DNA from: Choristoneura fumiferana | Taxonomy: Eukaryota > Arthropoda > Insecta > Lepidoptera > Tortricidae | Direction: 5' to 3' | Length of the DNA: 64,000 bases | NCBI RefSeq assembly: GCF_025370935.1 | Contig: NC_133472.1 | Location: 5,429,541 to 5,493,540 of the forward strand | Shown: positions 52,401 through 63,099 of the stretch, one piece after another | Layout of the letters: every line of letters starts with the position of its first letter | How positions within the stretch are numbered: position 1 is the first letter of the stretch | The notes under the pieces: model-generated | Database searches by the model: none | What the model was told of the DNA's origin: nothing | Seen by the model: only the letters and a program-made list of their open reading frames with translations | Translations under genes and position numbers: made by a program

Positions 52401-55400
52401 AATTTTCATTATGCTGCAACAATGCACGCTAAAAGTAGTAGGTATATTCAATTAGTTAAAATTGTGACATTTATTATTTTATAGATAAATAAATGCAATA
52501 AGGAATATGAATAGGTATACTGATTTCTGTGTTGCCAGGAATGTGTTTGTCAGGGACCAATAGAAACGCTTGATTTACTTATCATCGCACAGCGCATCTC
52601 TAGCCTCCTGAGACCCATCATACAACAAAAATTGGCACTGAAATTTAATACTTAATCTCTCATAGATAAGTTGTTTTTTTTTTGTAATTTTGAATGATAC
52701 AGAGAAAATGACACTATTCCTTTTTCAAAAGATATATAAGTTCTATTGCTAACGATATGTACTAGGAGGAGGAGGCTAGTGGAAACAGCTCAGCGGAGTG
52801 AGGACATGAAAACTAAGCGTTTCTGTAGGTTCCTGGCAACGCATCCTAGCACATCTCTGGTGGGAACGCAGCTTAAAGTTACTGCAGTAGCTAAGATTTT
52901 TTTGCAGCAGCGAATAACGTTTTTTTTTTATTGTGAACCTTGTTATTTACTTTTGATTTTTATTTTTCTGCAAACTATTCTTAAGTGAACTATGTATTAC
53001 ATACTGTTTGAAGGTACGCTAGGTCACAGGGCAAAGCTTTAACTGAACTATGTATGTATACATAGTTTAAGAAAAAAAAAAAAAAAAAAAAAAAATCAAA
53101 ATCATTATTCAGTAAATAGGCCGCAATGGGCACTTTTACACGTCATTTTTTAAAACTACCAGCGCTTTCGGAAAGACCATCATTGCCAAGAAGAATGCGC
53201 CGCAAGAAACTTGGCAGAAAGGACTTTATGCACTTAACATTAAGGCCGTGTATACATATTTTTGCAACTTTGGCCGTGTCGATATCTTTGCCCTAGTAAC
53301 CGGGTCCGCTAGTTTGATATAAATTTCACATATAATAATAATAATAATATTCATTTATTTCAAGTAATATGACTCATAGAAAATACAAAAAATACACATT
53401 GGCGCCCCAGACATCTACTTGTAGCGGAGAGCAAAATCGCGGAGTGAGCCGCGCCTGGTATTTGTTATTTTGTTGGAACCCCGGACTTTTTTTACTGTGT
53501 CAGAAACAGCAAAAAATGGCGGAAAAACAAAACTTTATTGGAATAAAATTAAATGTCATAATATATTTTGAGAGAAAGTTTATTCTAATTTAGTTTTCTT
53601 CCTTAACCATTTAAAAAAAAAACTTTACATTAGTCTCGATAGGCTGGCTTCGTATTAGTTAAACGGGCTCGCAAGCTCGTCCGGTTAATACTCATACTCA
53701 GCCAATGAGGGCTATCGTTTTTTGTCTCACCAGATGGCGCACTGTTGCGTGAGGTTTTTAAGTATGGCTTTCAAAGTCTGTTATTACGGGCGTGAAAACA
53801 AAGTTTAGATTAAAATCATATTTAATACACCTTAAAACCGTACCATAAAAATATCGAGCATGCCAGTGTTGCATAGTCCCCGTTTTGTTCGGAAAAAAGC
53901 GGAGGACAAAGGTTTCCGAAACACAAAACTGTCTCAAAACACAGACATTCATTGTCCCGGAAAGCATATTTGCCATAATTAATTTCAGATATTGCAAAAT
54001 ATTCACAAAATTATTCTAATTATAAATAAACCCGCGTAGCTCACCCAAAAACTATGAGATTTGACATTTCGGAGACCTCACGCTACACTAGCGCCTCTAG
54101 CGGTGAATTCATACGCGATAGCCCTCATTGCCTGCTTCATGCCACGAAAATAATCTATTAAACGTGGAGTGTGGGGGCCAGTTCCTCTTAGCACTGTCTC
54201 AAAGCACCGCTCGCGCAGATAACGCGATCGAGCACTCGGACTACCGCGCGAAACTGGCGCAGATCCGTCAGATCTACCACCAGGAGCTGGACAAGTACGA
54301 GAATGCCTGCAACGAGTTCACCACGCACGTGATGAATCTGCTTCGCGAGCAGAGCCGCACCAGGCCCATCACGCCCAAGGTAGGCCCACCGACAAATACA
54401 AACACAAATATCATGAAATGCAATGCATGTTGTGTGGTGTCGGGTTAGAATTACACCTCTCCGTTTCTTCCGTGGAAGTCGTAAGAGGCGACTGAGGATA
54501 TAGGTTAAGGTATACCGTAGGCGACAGGCTAGCAACCTGTCACTATTGTACCGTTTTTGTCAAACTTAAAACCTAAAATTGCTAAAAGTGGCTTTTTTTA
54601 CTTAAACATAATGTGACATAATTATTTTTTATAACTATTTATTATGCCCTTACTTGCCAAGTATACCCTAAAAAAAAATTAATGTCTTTGTGTGTAGCAA
54701 TAAGAAGCGAGAACGTCACCCGTTACAGTATATATATTTTTTATTCGATAATATGTACTGAGAACTGATCGAATCAGAAATACGATACTGCGCTCCAAAA
54801 CTCGTATCACAGATGTGGGTGTCAAGACCGCCAAGCTGAAGTGGGACTGGGCCGGACATGTCTGCCGCATGCACCCGGACCGATGGGCACGAATCGTAAC
54901 CGAATGGGATCCGAGGGATGGGCATAGGAGCAGAGGCAGACCCAAGAGGAGATGGCGGGACGACCTGAGCAGGGCAGGGAAGAGTGGCGGAGAAAAGGGG
55001 AGGCCTTTGCCCAGCAGTGGGACATAATACAGGCTACATAAAAAAAAATATGTATGCAGTTCATGAAAATTCGATGTATGTTATCCAGGAGATCGAGCGC
55101 ATGGTGCAGATAATCCACAAGAAGTTCAGCTCGATCCAGATGCAGTTGAAGCAGTCCACCTGCGAGGCTGTCATGATTCTGCGCTCCCGGTGAGTCATTT
55201 TCATCAAAATTACAAAATGGACACTTTGTTTATGGGCATTTCTATCTACCGTTGTACCCTAAGTTTATCTCTCCGATTTCAATAATATTTGGTAGGTAGA
55301 CTCAGTCCATGATTCCGAGCTGGAAAAACAGGGTCTCCAGATGTGTCCCCAAAATATTGTATCGATGTGTCCGTTTTGTTACGATTTTTTCTTAATATGA

Positions 55401-58400
55401 TTCTGAACACTAGTATTCTAGATTCATTTAGGTTCTGATTTAAGAAGTTTGCGTCTCAGCTGGCAACTTCCGAATGTATCCAGTGAAAACAGTATCTTAA
55501 ATAGAATGGTTAGGAATTTTGTACTCATAATTTTTTTTAAAGAATAAATTATGAAATAGGTAGTTGTAGGTTGAAGGAAGACTAAACGAGACCTTTTTTA
55601 TACCCCCGCGCAGAAAAGTAACGAACGGCAACTTCCGCAATTATAGTATTAGAAGGCTCTGGCTACAGATATATATGCATACACATACACAGTGTTATTT
55701 TTAATTTCCGTTTACTTTGAGGGGACAATCTACAGCTCAAACGAAGATTATTTCTCCAAGGCACTAGTGGTCAAACTCTTAATTGTTTAAAAGATAATCA
55801 AGGATTACGATAATTCATTATTAGCAGTAAAACAGTGTAAAGGTCCTTAATTTATGACGTTTTTTCAAAGTCCTTAACTAATCCATTGTTTTCCATTTAA
55901 TAGTAGGGGGTTGCAATGCAACCCCACGTTCCGGCCGAGGCTTGTATAGTGCTTTTGCTCAAACATGACATGAAATAAAATAAAAAAAAACAAGAAATCA
56001 AGCTGGTGGGACGTTGGTCTGGTCGCCCTGTTGTGTGTGCGCGTGTCACGCTGGCTGCTGGCGCGGTGGCTGCGGGTGCTGCTGCGGCGGAGGCTGTCCC
56101 GCAGAGCCGGCGTTGAAACAAAAGACGGTCGCATTGCCGGCCAGCGGCCTGCAAAGTTGTATGAAATCTCTTTGCAGGCCGCTGGAGTGATCGCGCGCTG
56201 CAGGCAAGCCGCAGCGCCTGCAGCGCGATACTTCTCGGCCTATTATTTGTAAAATGTGTAGAAAAGTTAATTACGAGTACTTATCACATTATCAGGTAGT
56301 TCATTCATATCAATGAACTGAGCCGTCTGCCGAAGTTAACATCAAGAAAAACACGGTGTATGTTTTTTTTTTTACATAAAAGTGGCCCGTTATTCGTTAT
56401 TCTCCAGTTTCCTGGACGCCCGCCGCAAGCGCCGCAATTTCAGCAAGCAGGCGTCGGAGATACTGAATGAATACTTCTACTCGCACCTCTCCAACCCCTA
56501 CCCCAGCGAGGAGGCCAAAGAGGAGCTAGCGCGCAAGTGCGGCATCACCGTCTCGCAGGTCAGTGGGGTGTCATTTATTATCGCCACAAAAAGGGTCAGT
56601 ACTGAATTAGTACTATAGTTGAGTCTAGAATTAGGCGAACTAACTGGACAGTTCATTAAAAATAAAATTACAAATTAACTTATTAAAAAAAAACGAACTT
56701 AATACGAAATAATAAAAAAAAAAAATCTTTTTGAAAGATTTTTTGAAAAAGTCTTTTGAACATCGGCGAGGAAGCCGTCCGCCAGTTTGTGTTGTTGACA
56801 TTTCATATATGTCGAGTCAGTCAGTTCAGTCGAGTTAAGTCTGAACTATACTTTGTTCCCATGACAGGCGAAGGACAATGACCGAAGGTAGGTATTATGT
56901 TAGCGGCGAAACAAAACGATACGTATCCCTCTCCATACACATCTGTATCGTTACGTCTAGTAACAAATAACATTTTTTGAACATTCGCGAATGCGAATGC
57001 GAATATCTGCTACCGACATTCGCGAATGCGAATATTCAGTTTTTCGTTTTGGCGCCAAATTGTCTATGGCAGTCTCGTTCCAACGAAGTGCGTTCCGTTT
57101 GTATTTTGTTCCGAGAATTACCGAGTTTATACGAACGCATCGCGAAGTAAATAAATAAATACTTAATTAATTAGTTTAGGTTTTTTTTTTTTTTAACAAT
57201 TGATCTATGTATATTTTGTGATTTTCAATTTTAAAATAAATGTTTTTACTAAAAACGTATAATTATATAGTAATGCACGAAAAATAAAATGTACATAGTA
57301 ATACTTAATACCAAATGATTAAGTGAATACTGATAATGTGATTACAAGGTTAAGTAAAGTTAAGAAATTAATGTATTTTGATTTTATTAACCTACTATTA
57401 TCTAATAATTGTATTTTTTTTCTGATATTCATATTCGCAAAACATTCGCAGAAATTTTGCGAATGCGAATATGCGAATATACGTTACATCACTACTCAGA
57501 ATCAAGAGCACAATCGATTCCGATACCTAGTTTAAAAAATGTCGCAATGTCCGTTTTTTGAAATTTTTAAAACTGTGTGAGCGTCATAAAACTAACTCAA
57601 AATTCGTATAAAAAATATTATTTTGAAACCAAAGCTACACTTTTTCCCTTCACTGACTCTTTCTTCCCAGGTGTCCAACTGGTTCGGTAACAAACGCATC
57701 CGCTACAAGAAGAACATCGGTAAGGCGCAAGAGGAGGCCAATCTGTACGCCGCCAAGAAGGCAGCCGGTAAGTGCGACTTCACATCTTAGGGGCTGTTTC
57801 ACCATCCATTGATTAGCGTTAACCGACGGTTAAATGTGATGCCGTCTTCGTCTATTCGAACGAAACAAATAGAGACGGCATCACACCTAACCGCCAGTTA
57901 ACACTAATCAATGGATGGTGAAACAGCCCCTTTGCCTTCATTTAACGCAACTTAAGGAGTAACTACGACAAAACTCTATGGTTTACGTCATTCCAATTTA
58001 TAGAAAGGGTAAACATAGACGCCATTAACCCGAACACAGACATTTAATGATGTGCAAACCTAGAATCTATTGCAAAATAATTAATCTGTTCAGTAAATCT
58101 ATTAATTTATTAATTGAATAGAATAGATCGAAGTATTTTTGTCTATTTTATTATTTACAATACATGATTTAATTCCAAGGACTGTTTTTTCAATTATAAA
58201 AGCAGTAACAATTTTTTATATTTAAAGTAAATAAATAATAATCGCTTATTCAATCGAGTATTAATCGTTTTTTTAAATGTCACGTTTTCCACCATCTCTA
58301 CGCTAGTCTATGCTACTACGGCCGCGACCCAGAGTCATTGCATTGCAAATTTCCAGCGTTACATAATCATCATAATCCCAGCCTATATAAGTCCCACTGC

Positions 58401-60057
58401 AGGGCACAGGCCTCCTCTCAGAATGAGAGGGCTAGGGCAGTAGTTCCCACGCGGGCCCAGTGCGGATTGGGAACTTCACACACACCATTGAATTGCTTCG
58501 CAGGTTTGTGCAGGTTTCCTCACGATGTTTCCTTCACCGTAAAGCTCGTGATAAATTTCAAATGTAATTCCGCACATGAATTTCGAAAACTCAGAGATGC
58601 GAGCCGGGGTTTGAACCCACGATCCTCTGCTTGAGAGGCCATAGGTCAAACCACTCGGCCACCACGGCTTTACATAATAATCATAATAAATAAAAGTTAT
58701 TATTACTTATTATAATTCAGGGTATGTTTGGTTGTCTAAAAAAGGTCTTTTTAACCTTTTCGCCGCCACGTCAAATACAAAAGGCAACACACATACGCCA
58801 GGCTTCTATGCAATCTCTAAAATTGAACCTTTATACAATTGAACGAAGGTTGCTTTTGCATTGAAGTAATAGAGGTATATATAGGTCGAAAAGGATAATA
58901 TTGCTGTTCTTCAGTGTTATATTTTGATCGCAGCAAGAGGAAAATAGTATCAATATTATTCTTGTAAAGATAATATTTTGACAATTTATAATTGTGAAAT
59001 ACAACAGCTAAACAAGCATAACGCCAATTTATTGTTAATATCAAAATGACAATGTTAGTCAAAGACGTTACTGTACAGTCACCAGCACCAATATCTGATA
59101 CAAGCGTGCATAAATATCTGATACGACTCTATTTCGAGGGCCCGAAGGACGTGTCAGATATTTTTGCACGCTCCGCTGTGGCAGATATTAATGCTGGTGA
59201 CTGTACTGCTGCTCATTTGAAGTGGCGATATTGTTTAATTAAAGAGGTTGAGATAGGTGATTGTTTACGAAATAAATTTTGCAATATTGCAAATAAAAAT
59301 ATTTGAAATTGTAGTTGAAGTTGAATTGAATCTGAATACGGTATTTGACTGTTTCGTATATGTTTTATAAATTACAACTACACAATGCCTGTTATCGAAT
59401 AGAAAAACAATTTTTAAGCTACCTTTACACATAACAAAGTTATACAGGTTTTAAATTCAAGATTAGACAGAGAAAGACATACTGGCATGTGACGTCACAC
59501 GGCAGTACCGCCATACTTGCTGCATAGAGAAAAGCGTTTGAGAAAGAGACAGGTATTTCGATTTTTCAAAAATAACTATAAATCCAATTTTCAACCGATT
59601 TCAATTTTATCTTCGCTAAACACTATCTGTTTATCTATATTTTCATAATAATTATTAAGATATGGCAAAATCAGGAGTTGTCAAATACCGTATTTGAAAA
59701 GACTATCCGAAATCATCCTATATGTGATTTGACGTCAACCGCACGCAAAGTTTGAGCCCTGCTTTTGAGAGACCGCAAATGCAACGCAACGCAAAGTTTC
59801 AAACCGGTTGCGTCATAATATAAGTCACACGCACGCTAGCCAGTAGAGTGAGCCTACATGAGGTATTATCCGTAGCTGCAGGCGCCTCCCCGTACTCGAT
59901 GGGCGCGGCATCTGGCGCGGCGACCCCGATGATGTCCCCGGCGCCCGCGCAGGACTCCATGGGGTACTCGCTGCCGGCGCCCGGGTACGACCAGCCGCAA
60001 CCCGGCTACGACGGCTCCATGGGGTATGACCCTATGCATCAGGATCTCTCGCCGTAG
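49217..60057 (+). CDS. exd: Extradenticle / PBX-family TALE homeodomain transcription factor, seven coding exons
   Basis: A nuclear Hox cofactor that binds DNA with Hox and Meis/Homothorax proteins. Joining seven exons (49217-49475, 49703-49850, 54205-54379, 55089-55189, 56408-56558, 57671-57767, 59882-60057) gives about 368 aa, close to the roughly 375 aa usual for insect Exd. The PBC region (about residues 38-226) is followed by the homeodomain (about 232-294), which carries the three-residue TALE insertion PYP (258-260) and the recognition-helix block WFGNKR (282-287). The C-terminus is Gly/Pro/Tyr/Met-rich and ends HQDLSP, as in Drosophila. All introns are GT-AG. The exon 2/3 junction is ambiguous: 49850/54205 (strong pyrimidine tract) or 49855/54219 (365 aa). 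Introns are full of MITEs, a SINE and a LINE tail. The identity is very secure; UTR exons were not mapped. Confidence 0.96.
49703..49850 (+). CDS. exd: exd coding exon 2
   Basis: The acceptor is TTGTTCAG|TATTG. It encodes VLSLRNTQEEEPPDPQLMRL and on to the Gly/Ala-rich linker (PEKGGGAGAAASASAAAG). Two donors fit the frame with exon 3: GA|GTGGGG after 49850, or GG|GTATTT after 49855. The choice changes three residues in the flexible linker only. Confidence 0.9.
50174..50309. mobile_element. Foldback MITE in exd intron 2
   Basis: Inverted ends GATACTGCAGTACCGCATAA / TTATGCAGTATTGCAGTATC, with ATTTTCCATAAGGTAT mirrored near the right arm. Same family as 13725-13843. Confidence 0.7.
51190..51560 (+). 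repeat. Interspersed repeat (AAACCGGCCAAGAGCGTGTC), exd intron 2
   Basis: Starts AAACCGGCCAAGAGCGTGTC and ends in GACAGACAGACAGACATGGC then GAAACTATAAGGGTTCCGTT. Its end recurs (either strand) at 21655-21720, 39440-39510 and 60410-60530. Confidence 0.6.
51709..51847. mobile_element. TTAA-flanked MITE in exd intron 2
   Basis: TTAACGCATTCACTGCCACC / GGTGGCAGTGAATGCATTAA, 139 bp, with inner CCGACGCACATGTGCG inverted as CGCGTATGTGCGTCGG. The TTAA target suggests piggyBac-type mobilisation, though the CCC start is absent. Confidence 0.65.
53062..53225 (-). repeat. LINE-type 3' end with poly(A) neighbour, exd intron 2
   Basis: A run of about 30 A (53063-53093) followed by the inverted form of the 36330-36480 3' end. 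The half-MITE at 53225-53297 (ACTTTATGCACTTAACATTA, GGCCGTGTCGATATC) is shared with 63402-63485. Confidence 0.5.
53704..54129. mobile_element. AATGAGGGCTATCG MITE, copy 3, beside exd exon 3
   Basis: 426 bp, same orientation as copy 1. Its right end is 75 bp from the preferred start of exd exon 3. Confidence 0.85.
54205..54379 (+). CDS. exd: exd coding exon 3 (PBC-B)
   Basis: Encodes DNAIEHSDYRAKLAQIRQIY through REQSRTRPITPK and ends at the donor CAAG|GTAGGC in phase 0. The acceptor is CTCAAAG at 54204 or GCGCAG at 54218. The exon lies only 75 bp downstream of a 426-bp MITE, so the upstream splice context is partly transposon-adjacent. Confidence 0.92.
54430..54600 (+). repeat. LINE-type 3' UTR fragment in exd intron 3
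   Basis: GTCGTAAGAGGCGACTGAGG, GCTAGCAACCTGTCACTATT and a GCTAAAAGTGGC end are phrases of a common Lepidopteran LINE 3' region. The last phrase recurs inverted near 15778-15790. No coding part is left. Confidence 0.5.
54759..55045 (+). pseudogene. Non-LTR retrotransposon 3' end in exd intron 3
   Basis: Reads LRTDRIRNTILRSKTRITDV, KTAKLKWDWAGHVCRM and GRPKRRWRDDLS, then continues in another frame with EEWRRKGEAFAQQWD. It is a degenerate LINE C-terminus with an internal deletion/frameshift. It ends 44 bp before exd exon 4, so it sits next to the acceptor region. Confidence 0.75.
55089..55189 (+). CDS. exd: exd coding exon 4
   Basis: Encodes EIERMVQIIHKKFSSIQMQL through EAVMILRS plus two bases of an Arg codon. 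The acceptor is ATCCAG|GAG and the donor is CCCG|GTGAGT. It is the end of the PBC domain, just before the homeodomain. Confidence 0.95.
56120..56240. repeat. GC-rich double hairpin, exd intron 4
   Basis: CCAGCGGCCTGCAAAG ... CTTTGCAGGCCGCTGG, then CGCGCTGCAGGC ... GCCTGCAGCGCG. Two hairpins in tandem, probably a MITE. Confidence 0.6.
56408..56558 (+). CDS. exd: exd coding exon 5 (homeodomain helices 1-2)
   Basis: The acceptor is TTCTCCAG|T and the donor is CGCAG|GTCAGT. It encodes the homeodomain N-terminal arm (ARRKRRNFSK), helix 1, the TALE loop SNPYPSEE and helix 2, ending at TVSQ. The following intron therefore splits the homeodomain just before the recognition helix. Confidence 0.96.
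56962..57494. mobile_element. Third hAT-like element with ATTCGCGAATGCGAAT repeats, in exd intron 5
   Basis: The right end (ACGTTACATCACTA) matches the TAGWGATG-type termini of the two hAT-type elements. Subterminal zones are full of ATTCGC/GCGAAT words (56985-57045, 57425-57480). The left terminus is decayed and no 8-bp duplication is visible. Confidence 0.55.
57671..57767 (+). CDS. exd: exd coding exon 6 (recognition helix)
   Basis: The acceptor is TCTTCCCAG|GTG and the donor is GCCG|GTAAGT. It encodes VSNWFGNKRIRYKKNIGKAQ and on to KKAAG. It holds the DNA-contacting Asn of helix 3 (residue about 285). Confidence 0.96.
57790..57930. mobile_element. Harbinger-type MITE in exd intron 6
   Basis: 141-bp foldback with ends GGGGCTGTTTCACCATCCAT and its complement, TTA on the left and TTT on the right. 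It begins only 22 bp after the exon 6 donor. Confidence 0.8.
58368..58669 (-). mobile_element. tRNA-derived SINE, copy 3, in exd intron 6
   Basis: 302 bp, antisense to exd, with target duplication TTACATAAT (58359-58367 and 58670-58678). Head, body and tail match the other two copies closely. Confidence 0.88.
59074..59205. mobile_element. TACAGTCACCAGCA MITE, copy 4, in exd intron 6
   Basis: 132 bp, inverted relative to copies 2 and 3, both ends intact. Confidence 0.8.
59335..59694. mobile_element. AATACGGTATTTGAC MITE, copy 3, in exd intron 6
   Basis: 360 bp, near-identical to copy 2. It ends 187 bp before exd exon 7. Confidence 0.85.
59882..60057 (+). CDS. exd: exd coding exon 7 and stop
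   Basis: The acceptor is GTAGCTGCAG|GC. It encodes the low-complexity C-terminus (ASPYSMGAASGAATPMMSPA and on to MGYDPMHQDLSP) and ends at TAG 60055-60057. GC content is much higher than in the surrounding introns. Confidence 0.95.
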
Positions 60058-62980
60058 ACCCTAAAGGTACAAAAAAACCATAGATATACAACCCAAAAGT
60101 AAATGTTGGCCGTGGAGTTTTATTGGTAAAACTAAAATACAAATAATTATAATTATTTATAACACACATTCCTTGACCAAAAATGGTTTTATTAATACTA
60201 CATAACACAATACAAATACTTTTCATTCAATTCAAACGTATTTAGATGAAAACGCAAACATATTTTTAATTTGATTTTACCGGTGAATATCAAGTAGCCC
60301 TTATTTTCTTTTGACTAGCATATCTTCTCAGCTCACTCCCGCAACTAAGTTAACTGCTCAAGCGAATGGATTATTGCAGAAATTACGTTAAAAATTGCGT
60401 TTTTTTAGGGTTGCGTAACCCAAATGGCAAAAACGGAACCTATGGTTTCGTCATGTCTGTCTGTCTGTCCGTCCGTCCGCGGTTTCGCTCAGACTGTTAG
60501 TGCTAGAAAGCTAAGTTTGCTTGCATGGATTATATGTAGCTACTATGCCGACAAAATGGTAACAAAAAAAATTGTTAAGTGGTGGTGTTTTTTTTTTCTC
60601 GTCTAACCCTGTAGTGGGGGATATCTTTGGGTAGGTCTTTTAATGTCATTGGGGGATGTGAAGACGATTTTTCAATTCAGTAGTCTGTTTGCAAAAAAAA
60701 TCAACTTTAAAGAGCAGATTTTCATTAAAATTCGAGCGTCCGCCCCTCTGACATCCTAACTGTTGGTTTGAACATTTTAAAAAGATTCGTGATGGTAGTT
60801 AGTATATCAAACTTACAAAGAACACTATAACGGCTAAGTTTACTTGCGAATTATTAGTAGTTTAGGAGTAAATAGCAACCAACGATATAAAATATGTATA
60901 CCTAAACTTGGAAGATTCCGAATTTTCACCCTCTTAACTAGATACCTTTCCCATAGATTTGCTATGTTTGAACTTTAGCTTTTACGCTTAGTACTTAACT
61001 AAGTCTGATAAGATAAATAAAATATGTATTATACTAAACTAGGAAAAGCAGTTATTTTAATGATTAGACACGGACAATACCGATATGGAAATACCGGCCC
61101 GATATTTCGTGTACACGCCCACACAAACTGGTGTCAAACTGACAAGAGTTTCTATGGGCGTGTACACGAAATATCGGGTTGGTATTTCCATGTCGGTATT
61201 GTACGGCCGGTAAATAGTGTTCTATACTTTTGATATTGAAATGATCGCATTAATACAACCAACTATGTTTTTTGTATTTCAGACTACGGGTGTTATAGAC
61301 TTGTGCAGCTTCCACAGAATTGCCATTACGTACTATACTATAGTTATCCGATAAGCTACTCGGCAGCGGGCCGACATGCCTTAGCCGTAAGACATTGTAT
61401 ACTATAAACCTTAAATTACTTAAAAAAACATATTTGTAGTGACGGTATTTTTGGAAGGACATGTAATCGATTAATTTCTTGTATTACTCTACAATTGGAC
61501 TGCAGAACCCAGTATTTATTTTTTATTGGTTAATGTTATTTTTTTTATTCGTTTATTAGTTTATCGAACGCTAAATCAGTACTTAACTGTTAGCTCTGTC
61601 GGTACCTCACTGTCGTACTTTTACTGGAGGTTGATTTATTTTATAAAATTTTACATAATCAGGAGGAGACGGCGGGTCCTTTTCATACACGACTTTGGAA
61701 TAGCAATTTTTTCTGAAAGAATATAAACTAGGCGGGAAATGAAGTTGGCTTAAACCTGTTATTAAATTGACAAGATTTCATATTTCTAAGACTATAATTT
61801 GATTCGTTCTCTGTATTCTGTTTGGAAAGAGAAAAACGCTGATATTTTTAAAATTTCGCTACAACTATTAATTAATTTATTACAATTTTTTTAAGATGTG
61901 CTTATTCTAAAAGGGCATAACTCCAAAACTACGACACAATAGATCCATTACTTTTGTCTAGTCTCTTAAAAAAAAGATCACGTAAATCTGACGTAGACGT
62001 TGCATAGAGACAATATCAAAATTATGACAGCTCCTTTTTCTGGTGATAAAGGCAAAGGAAACATATCTATTCTGTGGTAGTGTTGGCAAATTCAGACATA
62101 TTTTTTTCAATTTTTTTGTATTTTTTTTAATATTTAGAAATCAATTATAATAAATATTTTCCCATGTTCAGGAGGCAAAACTCTTTCGATTCCTGTAGTA
62201 ATTAACAGATGTTAAAAAAATGAAATCTTGTCAATTGTCCGCAATCACACATTTATGATACATAAATCCATGGTCGCGCCCTACCCCACTCCTTATTTAT
62301 ATGCTGGCTTCGACCTTGTAAATGCCTTTTAAAGGCCAGAGCCTGTATTGTCTAACGCGCTTACATTCGCCATCGCATTCACCACCCGACCCTGTTATGA
62401 CAAAATGATGCAACCCGGATTACAGCGTTTTGTGATAACAGCGCCTAGAATATTCTACAAAGTAACCTCATTTTACGGCATCTCTTTCTACCCTCGTCTT
62501 ATATCGTATGAAAGAAAGAAGTGGTCTAAAGATTGTGATTTCAAGTGTATTGGACAATAAGGCCTCGGGTGTACGTGAGTCCTTCACCGGATGTCAGTAA
62601 AAATGTGGCATTTAAGAGCGCGCCGAGCTTCTAGCTCATTTATTTATTGCATTCATTTCATCCCTTGCTGTATTATGTATGTATGACTAATAAAACTCAT
62701 ATGTAAGATACTTTAGGATTTTCTCTATAAATCATACACTGTAGAAACACGATTACTTATACATCGTTCCTATCGAAACAGAAAAAAACCCAAAGTCATC
62801 AAAAACATAATTAACACTTAGTGCGCGGCAGGTCGTGAGTTTTTTAATGATAAGAAACTAGATGTTTTCTATCGCGTATACAAGTTACATTTTTTAAATT
62901 TGCATTTGTTTAAGTAATACGAAAAAAATACTTGAAAATGCGCGCGTTTGTACCAACCTATCTCGAGCCGCCGCGCTTAC
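60058..62980. other. exd 3' flank: 3' UTR candidates and repeats
   Basis: Beyond the exd stop there is a dispersed GTCTGTCTGTCTGTCCGTCC repeat (60410-60530), an AATAAA at 61016-61021, a foldback (61070-61206) and a possible inverted pair TTGACAAGATTTCAT (61767) / ATGAAATCTTGTCAA (62221). No further gene was recognised. The exd poly(A) site cannot be fixed. Confidence 0.45.
61070..61206. mobile_element. Foldback MITE (CGATATTTCGTGTACACGCC)
   Basis: Arms of about 55 bp around a short loop near 61135. Ends are ACGGACAATACCG / CGGTATTGTACGGCC-like. Confidence 0.7.
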
Positions 62981-62982
62981 CC

Positions 62983-63072
62983 TTAACCCGTCCTCTCCCA
63001 GAGGCACAAATTTGTGCCCAAATTCCTTTGATAATACATCATTAAATGTCATCCTGGGAGATGACAGGTTAA
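62983..63072. mobile_element. Small piggyBac-type MITE (TTAACCCGTCCTCTCCCAG)
   Basis: 90 bp, TTAACCCGTCCTCTCCCAG / CTGGGAGATGACAGGTTAA, with a central CACAAATTTGTG palindrome. Confidence 0.65.
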
Positions 63073-63099
63073 GGAATCCACGAGTGTATAGAATACATA

